Assembly (NCBI RefSeq): GCF_020283565.1
Contig: NC_060059.1
Coordinates: 48,938,572 to 49,002,571 of the forward strand
Source of the DNA: Trifolium pratense
Lineage: Eukaryota; Streptophyta; Magnoliopsida; Fabales; Fabaceae
Length of the DNA: 64,000 nucleotides
Direction: 5' to 3'
Shown one piece after another: positions 10,801 through 23,577 of the stretch (position 1 is the first letter of the stretch; each line of letters begins with the position of its first letter). Position numbers and translations under genes: made by a program. Under the pieces are notes generated by a model, which did not search any database, was not told the DNA's origin, and worked only from the letters and a program-made list of their open reading frames with translations.

Positions 10801-13800
10801 ACTGGGTACCTACAAACAATGGACAATGATATTAGCTCTTCTAATCGAAGTAAATAACACCTTGTATAATTTATTTATGCAGTACTCACATTTCTAGGAG
10901 ATGCAACTGCAGTGACTCTGGCAGTGGCTGGAGTGGTACCCACCCCAAGCGTACTGCTATACGTCCAACGTTTGTGTCTACCTGTTATATGGCAATAATT
11001 TATTAGATTTATTCCGTATTCCTGCAATTGCACTTTTGTTTTCAACTTACCGGGAAGGCAAGATGGTGCAGTGTTAAAAGCCGCACACACTCCACACTTT
11101 TCAATCCCAGTCCTCTTACGCTCAGCAAATATTCCCTGTATGTATGAATTAAATTTTAATATGCACATATATGTATATTTTACTACATGAAATAGGTCAA
11201 GTTGATTGTGTTTCCAGTGGATTGAGAACCGACCACACCGTCAAGACATGCTAAAGTTGCATTCTGAAAAATAGTACTTCAATTAAGTAGCTTAATTAAT
11301 CATTCAACTTACTTTGCTTGGTCAGGTGGTACGTCTCTCAGCCACTCGAGGTCAATGCTTCCATGATCTTCAACCACTCTATTCAGGAATTTCTGCAAAG
11401 TATATCATGTAAAATGGGCTGGATCGATGAGTTCTTTCTGTCCAGAAAGTGATAAATAGTACTTCATTGAAGTTTGATTTTACCTGAATCCGCTCGGCAA
11501 GCCTGTTGTTCATGCCCCGTTCTTTGATGGTATTAGCAATGTCACCAACATCTGCACATCTCAGGGCCTCCCAGTCTAAAGAATCCATGGTGTCTTCTGT
11601 CTTTTCTCTTTTCCCAGCCTTAGCTTGTGCTTTTATTCGTAAACTATCCCAGTCAAAATTGTCCTTTTCCTCCTGTACTTGACTTTTGCTCTTTGGTTTT
11701 ATTGGGGAAGAACTTATCTCATTGGTTTCACTCCTCACAACTTCTTTGTGGTCACCAAGATTTAAATTCCTTTCTTTCTGAACCAGATCATGAGTTTGTC
11801 CAGAAATGTTGAAAAAGCTTTGCTGCTGCATGTGATTACTCTGTTCCTGAGGATGGACTTGAGATGCAATAGTTGGAGAATGAGTAACTGCAACATAGCC
11901 TGCAGACTCGGCTATTTGAAAACTAGGCATATTCATCTCATTTCCGTCTTTATTCTTTAAGATGCCACTTGACGAAGCTTCTGTTTTGAAAGGATCAGGG
12001 CAGTTAACTTCACGAGCTCCTGAGTTGTGGGGTGGGAAAGAGCTTTCTATTGCATTTCCATTTCTCATGTTCTCAGTTGATTCGCTTCTTTGACTGTTAA
12101 CTTCATAAAACTTGGTTGAACTTACCATTTCTAGAAGCTTACTGAAGGAACCACAACCGTTGTACTTTGCTGTGCTTGACAGATCTTCAATTTCTGAGTT
12201 GCTATCTGAGCATGATCCAATCTTCTCAGGATTTTGATCATTTGAAAAATCTCCAGATATTTGAAATGAAATGACAGAGGATTGGGATGAAACTATGTCA
12301 TTAAGCTCTTTCCTACCACCATAACGTGATTTTTCTTCCCCTTCCTCAATCATAACCATTGGACTGTGACATTCTGTAATATTTGTTTGAGGTGATTCTG
12401 TTAGTTTGCAGTTTGATTCATCTGTTAAGCTGATTGGGCTACTCGTAATTCTGCAGGAATCATTGCCAGAATGCTCAACTATATCTACTGTCATAGAACT
12501 CTGGTTGCAAACAGATTGATTCAATAACTTTACATCACATTCTGTGTTCTCTTCTGGTTCCACTATATTCACCAGGCTTGTGCCTTCTCCGTCATATGCT
12601 GTGCTCGTGCTGCCTGACTTTTTGGGATATCGAGCAGCAAGGGCCATGAATGCAGAACTGTCAACAGAGAAAAAAGTTGTTGCAGTGGCATGTTGTTGAA
12701 TTCAAAGTTAGGCAAAATAAATAAATTATACTCAATAGATTTTATACCTGGAAAGATGGTCTGATACATTTTGAGTGAGGAAAACTCCTACCACTGAATC
12801 CACAACTGATCCTTTCCATCGAGAAAATCGTCTGTCACCTGTTAATTATGTTTTAAATTATATGAAATGTGTGACAAAAGGCAATGAATGCAATGGAATA
12901 AACTTGGATCAAAGGTATTCTTGCACTGATACCTTGTACAAGATGCATCCGGGCTATAAATGATTCCGCTCGTCCACGGAACACATTACGTTCTTCTTCC
13001 CACCATTTGGCCTTGTCTTCATCTGTTCCATCAACCCCTTCATGGTTTATATCTAACAGCAAAAGCTTCCACACTCTATCAGTCTCCTCATCAAGGTCAA
13101 CTTTAGGTCGTGGACGCTGTTTTTTGATCGGATCAAATGAGCCCTGAAAGGGAACAAGTGCATTCTGCTTATATAAGACAAGGTCCTTCTCTCCTGTGTT
13201 TATGTTTAGCCGTCTAAATTGCGCTGTTAATGCTTCAACATCACGAGCTTTTTTCCGTCTACGAGCAGTATCTGCAGTGCAAAACTACGTTGTATAACTT
13301 GTCCTTTGAAATATATATTATGCTATCAACACAAAAATCAAGTGTTTAGTGGAAATACCTGATGACTTTCCTTGCGCCAGGTTGTGATTTACCAATGCAA
13401 AATTATGGCACTGTTGCATCTCATCTGTGTTAGGATGTGCTGAACTGGAAATAACACTTCTCTTTTTATTTTGCTTCTTTTTTGCACATGATACAGGCAT
13501 ATCCTCAACTAAGACATCAATGCATGTTTGTGGTCTTTCTGCATCTCTAATTGTTTGCCGGTCTGAAAATTCCAGTTGTTTTGCAGTATAATCTGGTTCA
13601 ACACAGCTTCTAATTCTCATTAGAGAATTATAATGAGAATTGTAATCAGAAGTTTGAGCTTCAAATTGAGATCTTTCAGTCACCCTTCTCAAAGATAATC
13701 TGAACTCGTCAAATGTTTGAGTATTATGAATATAATTTTCTGTACATTCATTTATCATGGGAATTACAGCTGTATTATATCCAGAACCATACATCCAGGA

Positions 13801-16800
13801 ATTGTAGTTTGATGCATAAGGATGCACTTGCGCATATTGGGGAGAGAACATTAGTGGTACTCCATTTTCGGCAATCACAGAAGATGTAATACAAGTGTTA
13901 GTTTTCTCCTTTTCAGTTCTCTTTTTCTTCTGGATATTTGGAAATTGAAGCGGAAACTTTGACTGGTATGAGTGCAGTCCATTATAGTGTGCCCCAATCA
14001 GATTCATGTTGTTGTTATCTGCCAGTTCAGTGGTTCCAGAATGCTCTCTCTCGCAACCAACCATCTGTGACTCTATTGTTGAAACTTGACCGTTACTGAT
14101 GTTTCCATCCTCAGCCGTTGGGAGGCCTTTTCTTTTGTTTTTGTTGCTGGGATTCCGCTTCGCCCCAGGAGGATTGCTTTTTGGAAGGCATGCACTTGGA
14201 GCTTGTGTGTTTTCAGATAATGACATGTGACTATTTGACATCTCTTTCACCAAGGTGTTTTGATCGCTGGCGAGGCTTTCATTGCACATATTACTTTCAT
14301 CTCTTCCTCCATTGTCAAAGTTTATGGACATTCTACACGATATTACGGTAGGTTCAGACATAATTGGTTCAGTTAATTCATCTGTCATTTCTCTTGGAGA
14401 AGTCCTCTTCGATCTCTTCTTTTTCACACACTTCCTCTTGCCATTTGGGTTTTCTTCTGGCTTTTCTCCAGGAGGATTATCTTTTGAAGGATCTGTACTT
14501 GGGGCTTGTGCGTCTCCAGACATGTAACTATTTAATGCCTGCTTGATCCAAGTATCTTGATTGTAGGCAAGGCTTACAGGCGTTTCCTCTACCAAATCGC
14601 CCATTTGCACATTTACAATTTCTTTGCGTGCAGAACTTTCATCTTTCACTCCCATGTCAACATCTGAGAACCTTTTCATCGGCGTTGCTTTAGATTCTGG
14701 CATCATTGCTCCAGTATCTTCTCCTGTCATTTCTGTTTGACAAGTAGGCGACTTGTTCAATCGTTTTCTTCTCTGATATTTATTTCCAGTCAGGTTTTGT
14801 TTTGGCTTTTCCCCTGGGGGATTGGTTTTTGAAGGAGATGTACTTGTGGTTTGTTCATTATTACAAAATGACATGTAGTTATTTTCTGCTGCTGGCTTCA
14901 TGAAAGTCTCCATATCATAGTCAAGGCATACATCAATTTCCTGCACTACTGCACCAGTTTCTTCGCATGGACGCACAGTTGGGGTTTGTTTATCATTACA
15001 GAATGACAGGTAATTATTTTCTCCTGCCTGCTTCATGAAACTCTCCATATCATAGCCAAAGCCTACCTCAATTTCCTGAATTGCTGCACCAGTTTCTTTG
15101 CATGGATGCACAGTTGCATTTTCTTTGTCGGCAGAACCTTCATCTCTTGCTCCTCTGTCAAAATTTAAGGACTTCTGACAAGAAGTTTTGGCAGATTCTG
15201 GCATCGTTTTTCCAGGCAAGTCTCCGGATACTTCTGTAGTAGGAGTGGAAGACTTGTTCAATTTTGACCTTCTCTCATACTGCCTTTTGGTAATTGGGCC
15301 TTCTTTTAGCTTTTTTCTTCTTGACGATTTATTTATGGTTTGCGTATCTTCTGTTAAAGACACATTACTGTCTGATGCCTGCTTCATAGGAGTTTTTACA
15401 TCATATGCAAGATCTGGATTTGTTCCCTCGGTGACTACATTTTCTTCGCTCAGATGTGCAGTTGCAGTTTCTTTGACTGCAGAACTCTCTTCCATTCCTC
15501 CTTTGTCAAAATTTGTGCAACTTTTACAGGGCGGTTTGGCCAATTCGGGCATCTTTTCTGTAGTCAATTCACCTGTAACTTCTGCTGGAGGAGCCGAAGT
15601 CTTGTTCAATTTCCTTCTTATATATTTCCTCTTGCCAGTTGGGTTTTCTTTTGGCTTTGTCTCATGTGTCTCTTCTGGTAATGACATGGAACTGTTTGAT
15701 GCATGCTTAACATTAACTGAAGTGTTTAAATCACAAATAAGGCCGAAATTGGTTTCTTGTGCGGCTACACCATTTTCTTTTCCTAGAAGTGCAGTTATAT
15801 TTTCTCTGCCTGCAGAGCTCTCGTCTTTTGTTCCTGTGTCAAAATTTAAGGATCTTTGACATGACATTTTGGCAGCTTCAGGCGTTTCTTCAGCGATTTC
15901 TCCTGTCACTTCTGCTGGAGTAGAAGTTTTTTTCAATTCTTTTCTTCTGACATACTTCCTCTTGCCAGTTGTGTTTTCTTTTGATGGAGCAGGCTTTGGG
16001 GTAGCTGGCTTCGGAGTTCTTTTGGGTTTTCCTTCTCTAATGACCTTGGGACGATGCTTTTTTCTCCTTGGCTTTTTTTCTGGTGTTTTATTTAGGCCTG
16101 TACAGAGGCTGCTTCCTTCATCTGGGTTGTGATTCTCCATCAACGCTGAAGAAACAGCAGCAAATTCTACAGCAGGGTCACAAAGTTCTTTGTCCGGTGG
16201 GGTTCCATCCTTGTCAAGCTTTTTGGCAGGATCATCCTGGGAAGTTCTCTTGCTACAACAAGCAATGTCAGATGTTTCTGCGTCAAAAGTTCAAATAAGA
16301 ATGAGTAAGAGCAATACAACCCCAAATTCATATACAATATTAAAAGGGATTTAAAGACAAAACTTATCGACAAGAAAATGGTGAACTGGAGGTTGTGCAT
16401 GTGGAGCAAAAAGGTTGTATGATTTCATATTTACAATTTTTAGGAGAAAATGTAATCTAATATGTAAATAAATTTGTTAAGTGGAAAACTAGTTCTTCCC
16501 ATAAAAGCTTAGAAATTCAAAATTGAATACATATGTCTTCATTTATGTACAAAAGGAATGATAATGGAAAAACAATAGTAAGCCTAAGACATGCTATTTT
16601 GACCGGGAGCCGAATAGAAATTACTAATACAACATCATATTTAATCTGTGTAGAACCGACACTTTTGATTGAAGACATGTTCGGCGTCTGACACGTACTG
16701 CCGACACGACAGTGACGTGTCTGCTGACACGACAGACACGGACGCATGTGATCACATTTAATTAGTCCAATTATTATCCGTGTCGACCGGTTAGTGTTTG

Positions 16801-17475
16801 TGCTTCATTAGCATGTAATTGACTATTGATTTTATCCTTAATGTTTTGCCCCTTATCATATAAGTATTACATCTTCAAAATTTCTTTCTACCGTCTTTAA
16901 TTTTGTAAATTATTGCTAATACTCATTGTGTTCCATACAACACAAAATTAAATTAAAGATAGCCAAAACTTGAATTGTACCAAAAAAAAAAAAACCAAAT
17001 TAAAGATAGCTACAAGAATTAAAAATAGTTGAAGCACACACTTACCATGAGGATCTCTTGAATTCTCAGAGACAACTGAAGGAACAACTAGATCATTCAA
17101 TCCATTATTGTCTCCTATTCGTGTTGCACTCGACGAAGCTACCTCTGTCCGAAACACAAATTCGGCAGAACCTAAACCACTCCAACATGAAACATTATCA
17201 GAAGCTGTCTTGTCACAGATTTTGCCATTTTCACCTGCAATGTCTGTAATTGTAGCCGCAGGTACTGACCCATCATGGGATTCTCTGTTTTTCTCTGTTC
17301 CATGTGGGAATTCAGAACATGCAAATGCTCCATTAGCTTGATGGTAGATTTGGCTGTTTCCTTCCACTGGAGTACAGATCGGAGCTGATTTTGGTACAAC
17401 CGGCTTAACAGGGGTTGTAGGGATCCATGGAATCTCTGCTTGCGGCTCCTTTCTCTTCATTTCTTCAACCTCCAT
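7841..17475 (-). CDS. DEMETER/ROS1-family 5-methylcytosine DNA glycosylase/lyase
   Basis: Nuclear bifunctional glycosylase/AP lyase that excises 5-methylcytosine to start active DNA demethylation. My 19 coding exons: 17475-17046, 16277-13359, 13271-12933, 12838-12748, 12657-11484, 11392-11313, 11135-11051, 10981-10890, 10809-10741, 10597-10561, 10478-10396, 10180-9710, 9558-9522, 9447-9390, 9245-9103, 9017-8952, 8854-8740, 8652-8614, 8181-7841. All junctions are GT-AG and in phase, giving 2222 aa. Features: N-terminal PWIPTTPVKP motif; Lys-rich region with repeats; domain A (VWKLLLLDINHEG, VVDSVVGVFLTQNV); helix-hairpin-helix GLGLKSVECV with K1690; catalytic D1708 in VDTNVGR, 18 residues on, as in the family; 4Fe-4S Cys 1775, 1782, 1785 and 1791 (CX6CX2CX5C); C-terminal permuted CXXC/RRM-like region. 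No lesion seen. Exon 15 has an atypical GTCTGA donor. DME versus ROS1 subclass is not settled; the length favours the longer DME type. Confidence 0.96.
14150..15978 (-). repeat. Tandem ~110-residue repeats inside demethylase exon 2
   Basis: Five in-frame units start at about 15978, 15648, 15303, 14799 and 14454, with a partial sixth at about 14154. Each opens with a basic ENPTGKRKYVRRK-like block and continues with a K-TS-P-EVTGE segment, a CQRSLNFD-like block, DESS and a NSxMSL-TEDTQ tail. Units are about 330-345 bp; the third is longer (504 bp) because of its own internal duplication. Confidence 0.85.
14845..15114 (-). repeat. 135-bp duplication inside repeat unit 3
   Basis: Two adjacent 45-residue copies within exon 2: one has PCKETGAAIQEIEV and FMKQAGENNYLSFCN, the next PCEETGAVVQEIDV and FMKPAAENNYMSFCN. 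Several substitutions separate them, so the duplication is not recent. Confidence 0.85.
16640..16812 (-). repeat. GACAC-rich MITE, copy 2, in demethylase intron 1
   Basis: Dense in GACACG/CGTGTC. Ends read gaagcacaaacac (complement, near 16812) and gtgtcggttctac (near 16640 on the complement). It lies between coding exons 1 (ends 17046) and 2 (starts 16277), in the same direction as the gene. Confidence 0.55.
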
Positions 17476-19610
17476 TTTCACAATTGACCTCAAAAAATTT
17501 AGTTTTTTTTTTTTAAAATAAAATAAAATAAATGAAATTGACAACTGGGTCTTTCTCAGAACACTGGATTGAGCTCAATTTTCCGATAAAGATCAAAACT
17601 TTGATAAATCTTTGTCAGGTGCATTATGAATCATGAACCTAACAGAGAAAAAATAAAAAATAAAAAAATATAAAAATTGGGAAATGGATGAAATGAAAAT
17701 GAATGAAGAAATGATAAATTGAAGAGAATCAGATATGCATGTAACTAGAGTAATTAAGTGATGTTAGTATGTAATTAGATTAATTAATTACCTTTGCAAC
17801 GTAACTGGTGACAGATAAAGCTTGTAACTTGACTCAGTAATTGCTGATAAGATTTTGATGAATTTATTCTAATTAATTAAAAAAAAAAAAAAAAAAAAAT
17901 CAAAAACAGGTAAACTAAAGCTGATTCTGATGTTCCCTTGAAAACTCCGCTTATTTCTGGTTAGAAATATTTTACCATGCGGCCAAAGAAAACAGAAAAT
18001 AGGAGAAATTCATGGGAAGGGTTAGTTAGTTACAGAGTCAATGCTGGAGATCTGATAACATACTAACACTGTTAGTTCACCCACCGCATGAGATCAGGAT
18101 AAGAGAGAAAGAAGAACACAAAATTCTATACTTTCACAATTAGGTTAATTCATTTTATAGATTAGGTGGAAGAGATCAAACTTGTGTATTATGTGTTGTA
18201 TATAATTATTCTCTCTTTCATATATTTATCAGGAGGAGTTGAGGAAGTTGCAGAAAAAATCGTATCGTTAATGAAGAATAATTTTGTTTTGACAGTTTAG
18301 TTAGTTTGTACGTGCATGCATGCAGAATTTAATTTTAATGCACCGTCAGCGAAACAATTATTGTTGTCAGATATTTAAAAAGTGTAAGTTTACACTTTTA
18401 TCCATAACTCTTTTAATATTTTAATGAAAGGAAAGAGAAGTTTCTTAACTGCTTCCACTTCTATTTAGTGAAAGTCAGCCAGAGCATACAAAATTTTAAG
18501 AAGGATAAAGTTTAAGTTCGTTTATTTTGTGAAAATATTTTTATTTTATTTTAAGTAGTTGAATTAATATTCTCTCCAAATTTTATTATAAGAAAAATTT
18601 TACTTTTTAAATTTATAAAATGTATTATGTATCTAAATCTTATTATGAATTAAATATATTAAATTTTTTCTTACATATGAATTTTCTTTTACTAATCTTA
18701 CGTATGAACTCGTTACTTACTTTCAATGGTTTTTAATTTATATAGAAGAAAGTTTACTTTTTAAGATTATTGAGAATTTAATTTTATCAAAAAAAATTAA
18801 AGTAAATAATTATGTGTATTTTTTTTAGAAATATTAAAAATGTTAAAATAGTTGTTTTTTATTATTTTCATAAATACATCTAGTATTACATCTTCTCTTT
18901 ATCACATTATTTCACTTCAAAATACGAGTATATTTTTGAAGTTAGTAAGTTAAAATTAACATATATTTTTAAAAATAAAATATAAAATGTTTTTACAAAG
19001 TAAACAAAGTCTTGATGTTCACTTTCTTATGTGTTTTATGTGTCGTACTTCACTTAACATATTCATGTATGCATTTTCTCAAATTCAGAATTTCTTTAAA
19101 GTTTGTTATAACCACACAAAAATGTATTTTAAGTGAAAAACAGTTCGAAAAGCACATACCAAAAAACATCTAACTTTTTTCGTTTTAAAAAATTCCTCAA
19201 AATTAAGAGTCAAACCATATTTTAGTCTCTCACAAAAATTATGGAACTCAAGTTAACCTTAAAACAATTTTTAGTCCAAACAAAAAAAAAACACGGGAAC
19301 ACTTTTATTCCCTAATAAAAATTAGAAGAATCTTCAAACTGTATGTTAGTAATTATGATGCTCACAAATCTTAACTTAACCGATAAAATGACAAAATTAA
19401 TAGATAGGACGTCATGATCGAGATTCAAAATCTGATACTCCATTTTATGTGTGTAAATTTTCAATAATTTACTATTTCGTCTATCTATTAAAAAAAAAAT
19501 ATATAACATTAACATTGTCAGATAGAAGACAACATAATATTTTATCCTCTTCAATAATTTTGTGTACGGTGACAAAGAAGATACAAAAGAATAAGATTCT
19601 TAACAAAGAG

Positions 19611-19612
<2 letters not shown>
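17476..19612. other. 5' flank of the demethylase gene and AT-rich intergenic DNA
   Basis: The 5' UTR and promoter of the minus-strand gene must be in the first part. The gene frame stays open upstream of the ATG at 17475, but the family start MEVEEMKRKEPQ fits that ATG. A poly-A run lies at 17880-17900. From about 18350 on there is only very AT-rich DNA with no gene or clear TE. Confidence 0.45.

Positions 19613-19706
<94 letters not shown>
19613..19706. repeat. (AT)n microsatellite, about 47 units
   Basis: Uninterrupted alternating AT. The apparent Tyr/Ile-repeat reading frames over it are artefacts. Confidence 0.98.
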
Positions 19707-19708
<2 letters not shown>

Positions 19709-20348
19709 AAAATGATAAATAGTGTCCCACATACACTAGTTAATGATACTAAAAGTACAATAATAATCTTTAAACTTGTGTAGTCAAAATGCTTAATGAT
19801 ACATTTTTTTAGTTCCTTAGCATCTACAACGGAGCTACTCATTTTTAAGTATTTAACTGAGTCTCACGTGTACACATCATTCATTTACTAATTTTTTTTA
19901 ATAATAGTACATAATAAGTACTTAATCCTTTCAATCGAGCACCACTTAAAAAGTTCTAAATGAATCATACTAAATATATCTCCAATAACTCTACATCATT
20001 ATAAATGGGTCCCACAAAAATTATATAAGTATCACTTCTTATCGTAGAACTTGTACTTATAGGTACTCATTTGTGTTTTGCTACAATGGTGATACCTATT
20101 ACTACCTATTTTTGCTTTCTTAACATGTGCCTTAAGGGCACAAGTTAACATTTTCCTTAAGGTATTGAGTGCACAAAATCCAAGACATAATTTTTTATTA
20201 ATAAGCTTAACTAGTATCTTGGAGACATTGTTTAGCATTTTAGTTTGACATCATATACTATAATGCTTGCCTTAGTATGAATCCCTTATATATCATTTAA
20301 TTATTAAAAAATATATGTTATTTAATTATATTTTCACTACTTTTGTCA

Positions 20349-20350
<2 letters not shown>
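19707..20350. other. Intergenic DNA with remnants of GTGCCC-type MITEs
   Basis: Begins with ggaaaatgataaatagtg, related to the start of the MULE-type MITE at 23350. A short palindromic end (cttaacatgtgccttaaggg) lies at 20122-20145. No complete element and no gene. Confidence 0.4.

Positions 20351-20408
<58 letters not shown>
20351..20408. repeat. (AT)n microsatellite left of palindrome
   Basis: Alternating AT that directly abuts the left end of the 398-bp palindrome. Confidence 0.97.
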
Positions 20409-20917
<509 letters not shown>

Positions 20918-20976
20918 CTACTTTTTCTTTTTATGTGTGAGTGTATAAACATTAGGACTGACCATCGGTTATATTC

Positions 20977-21137
20977 TGTTAAGAGTCTCACATCGGTTGA
21001 AAGATGGCCTGACTACGTGTTTATATACTAAAGACAATCCCCACCTTACAAGCCGGTTTTATAAGGATGAGTTAGACCCACAGATATTGAAGCTGTTAGG
21101 ATAGAGCTACATCAATGGTTTTATATTATTTCTAACA
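20977..21137 (+). mobile_element. Solo LTR, TRIM/Copia-like
   Basis: 161 bp, starting TGTTAAGAGTC and ending TTTCTAACA, with the sequence type gagtctcacatcggttg that is common in small plant LTRs. Flanks are tattc (20972-20976) and gattc (21138-21142), a 5-bp duplication with one mismatch. No internal region, so probably a solo LTR left by recombination or a TRIM fragment. Confidence 0.65.
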
Positions 21138-22612
21138 GATTCGGACCAAAAATTGTCAAACTGATAAAAACTGCAACCTTTTAATTTGGATCTAATTTTG
21201 ACCTACAACATTTTCGAATTGTTCGGGTGTCGGGTCATACAGGTGACAGGTATAACGAGTCGGTTTTAACGGGTTAGCTTGAAACTTTGTTACGGGCTAC
21301 ATTGAAACTTGTTACATCCAAAACTTCATTGATCAGAAAATTCATATTCTTCAAATAGTTCAATATTTTGTACACAATGCAACAAAAGATACAATAAAAA
21401 GGTGAGATGCAATTATTTTGTTTCAAATTTGTAGATCCAACGACAATAATATATAGTAGATGAGAAGTAGAAATTAAGATAAATCTAGAATACTATCTTT
21501 CACATTTCATTTATCAACATATTACAAGATTAAACTTGTAAAATATAACATTTCTTTCCTCTATCAAAGATAGATAAAAACAACAAAGCGAAGAGTACTA
21601 TAAGAGATTAAGAGAGAGATGTGCTGGAAACATAAAAAATTTAATTTAATTTGCATTATAGTAATTGTTCCGCCGGTTTCAGTTATGAAAAGATGAAATT
21701 TTAGAAACATGCACACGCACATATACAACTGTTAATGATCAATTTTTCATAATTGTTGCCCCGAGACCTGACCGCATCCGCCCGAGTACTTCCATATGTT
21801 GGCGGTTATATATGATAGTTTCAAGTTGGGTTGTAGGTCCGTACTCGGCCCTAATAAACATTGTGCCTATATTTTGTGTCGATGTAAGACCTCCTCTATT
21901 GTTACCTAGACTTTTTTCTTCTTCTTCGTCATATAGAATATTCTTTGTTCTTTAAATGGATGTACATGTACACACTCCAACAGTCAATCTAGTTAGCGTT
22001 GTAGTGTGAGATATATTTAGAGTTATATATTGCATATACTAAAGTAGTCTTTTGACAAACTTTATTTAAGAAAACAAAATTAGGGTTTTAAAGACTTAGA
22101 ATATTCTTCCTCCTCCTGTGATTGTGACAAATGTTGTCTGATGGAAGGACAACTCTATCAGACGGTCAATGTATCCCTACTGAGCAGTAATGGCATGTAA
22201 TCAAAATATGTCCATCGTATAGTCTGTTTTGCTTGTTCATGGGTCAGGTGACCCAATTCAACTTGCGATTGAGCCCTTGACCCAATTCAAAACAACTATC
22301 AATTGTCATAAATGTATAATATAGGGGTAAACATAAAATAAATTATAGTATTTGTTTTTGGTAGAGAACATGAAATAAATCAAATTAACGTTGAATTGAG
22401 AAGAAAAAAAAGTGGCAGTCATTTTGGAAGAAAAATTATTTACATGATCTGTTAGTAATAGTTTAGGAGTAGCTAGTGTACTAATAATATTTTGGGAGTA
22501 TAATTTGAGATTTTTTCAATAATTCTATATTAAAAAATGAGAACAATATTTTTTTAAGCAAAAGTGAAAACAATATTATTTCAAAATAAAATTAGTTTGT
22601 TAAAGATTTTGT
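21138..22612. other. Intergenic, no gene seen
   Basis: AT-rich with scattered low-copy repeat-like strings (for example gttcgggtgtcgggtcatac near 21220). No reading frame or RNA gene could be supported. Confidence 0.45.
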
Positions 22613-23577
22613 TTGGATTGATGGTACAAAATGGAATAGAGCATAATAGAGCATAATGGAATGGAGTGAAGCGGGAATGAATTAAATTCTGTTCCATTGT
22701 TTGGCTATTCAATAATAAAATAGAACAAAATTACCACTTTATCGTTTGAAAAGTGAATAGAATCAAATATAACATTTTTATTCAAATTTTACCCTTATTT
22801 TAAAACATTAAACTATATGCAACAACTCCAATCCACTCAAACTTAATGAACAAAAAAGACTCAAATCCTAAAAACACATAATATATGAGCATGATAAGCA
22901 CACACCACCGCAATCAATTAATAAAGAGATAGATCCAATATCAAACATCAAACATAATTACTTTAATGTTTATTATATTATTAATATTTGTAATAATAAT
23001 ATTAATGTATCATATGCATTTAACTGGGAATGTGGACTTGTAACACGTAGAGTGACGATTGAAAATCGTTATATGATATGAAAAAAGATGAGATGGTTGT
23101 TCAATGCTTCCTCATGCCTGTAACTATGAATCCAAATCCAATATCATCTTTTATGTATTGTGGTGGAGAATGGTTGATCGGAAGTATGTTTGCAGATTAA
23201 TTGTAAACGGGTAAAAGAGTAATATTAAAAATATGAAGTTTCATTCGATCTGATACATTTTAAATTGGTGAAATAAAAAAAGTGGTATAGAATGAAATTG
23301 GTTCCATTACATTAATTTTTTGCAAATCCAAATAATAAAATTTTATTATGGAAAATGCTAAACAGTGCCCCCGGGGCACTAGTTAAGGATACAAATATAG
23401 AAGTTTTATTTCGTAAATTGTGCATTCAATATTTTAATGATATGAAAAGTTATTCTCTCTCATCATTAACTTTATCATTTGTTTCTTTTTTTAGTATGCT
23501 TAACTAGTGCCCCAGGGGCACTGTTTAGCATGACCCTTTTATTATTTACCTCTCCATTCCACCAAATACCATCAATC
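22613..23577. mobile_element. TIR element with nested MITE
   Basis: Left end ggattgatggta...aatggaatagag and right end (complement) ggattgatggta...gtggaatggagagg form imperfect terminal inverted repeats. No transposase frame, so non-autonomous. It is interrupted by the 187-bp MITE at 23350-23536. Superfamily is not assigned because no clear target duplication is visible. Confidence 0.5.
23350..23536. mobile_element. Mutator-type MITE with 9-bp target duplication
   Basis: 187 bp. The ends read ggaaaatgctaaacagtgcc and, on the complement, gggtcatgctaaacagtgcc, each continuing through a GGGGCACTAGTTAAG block. It is flanked by perfect 9-bp repeats TTTTATTAT at 23341-23349 and 23537-23545; 9-bp duplications are typical of MULEs. 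Confidence 0.85.

Noticed and set aside
11200..11262. Extra demethylase exon between 11135 and 11313
   Set aside because: None of its frames matches the family, and exons 6 and 7 join in phase without it across the conserved helix-hairpin-helix.
15188..15859. 223-aa plus-strand open frame opposite demethylase exon 2
   Set aside because: It is antisense to a well-supported exon and its length follows from the repeated coding strand; no domain or codon signal of its own.
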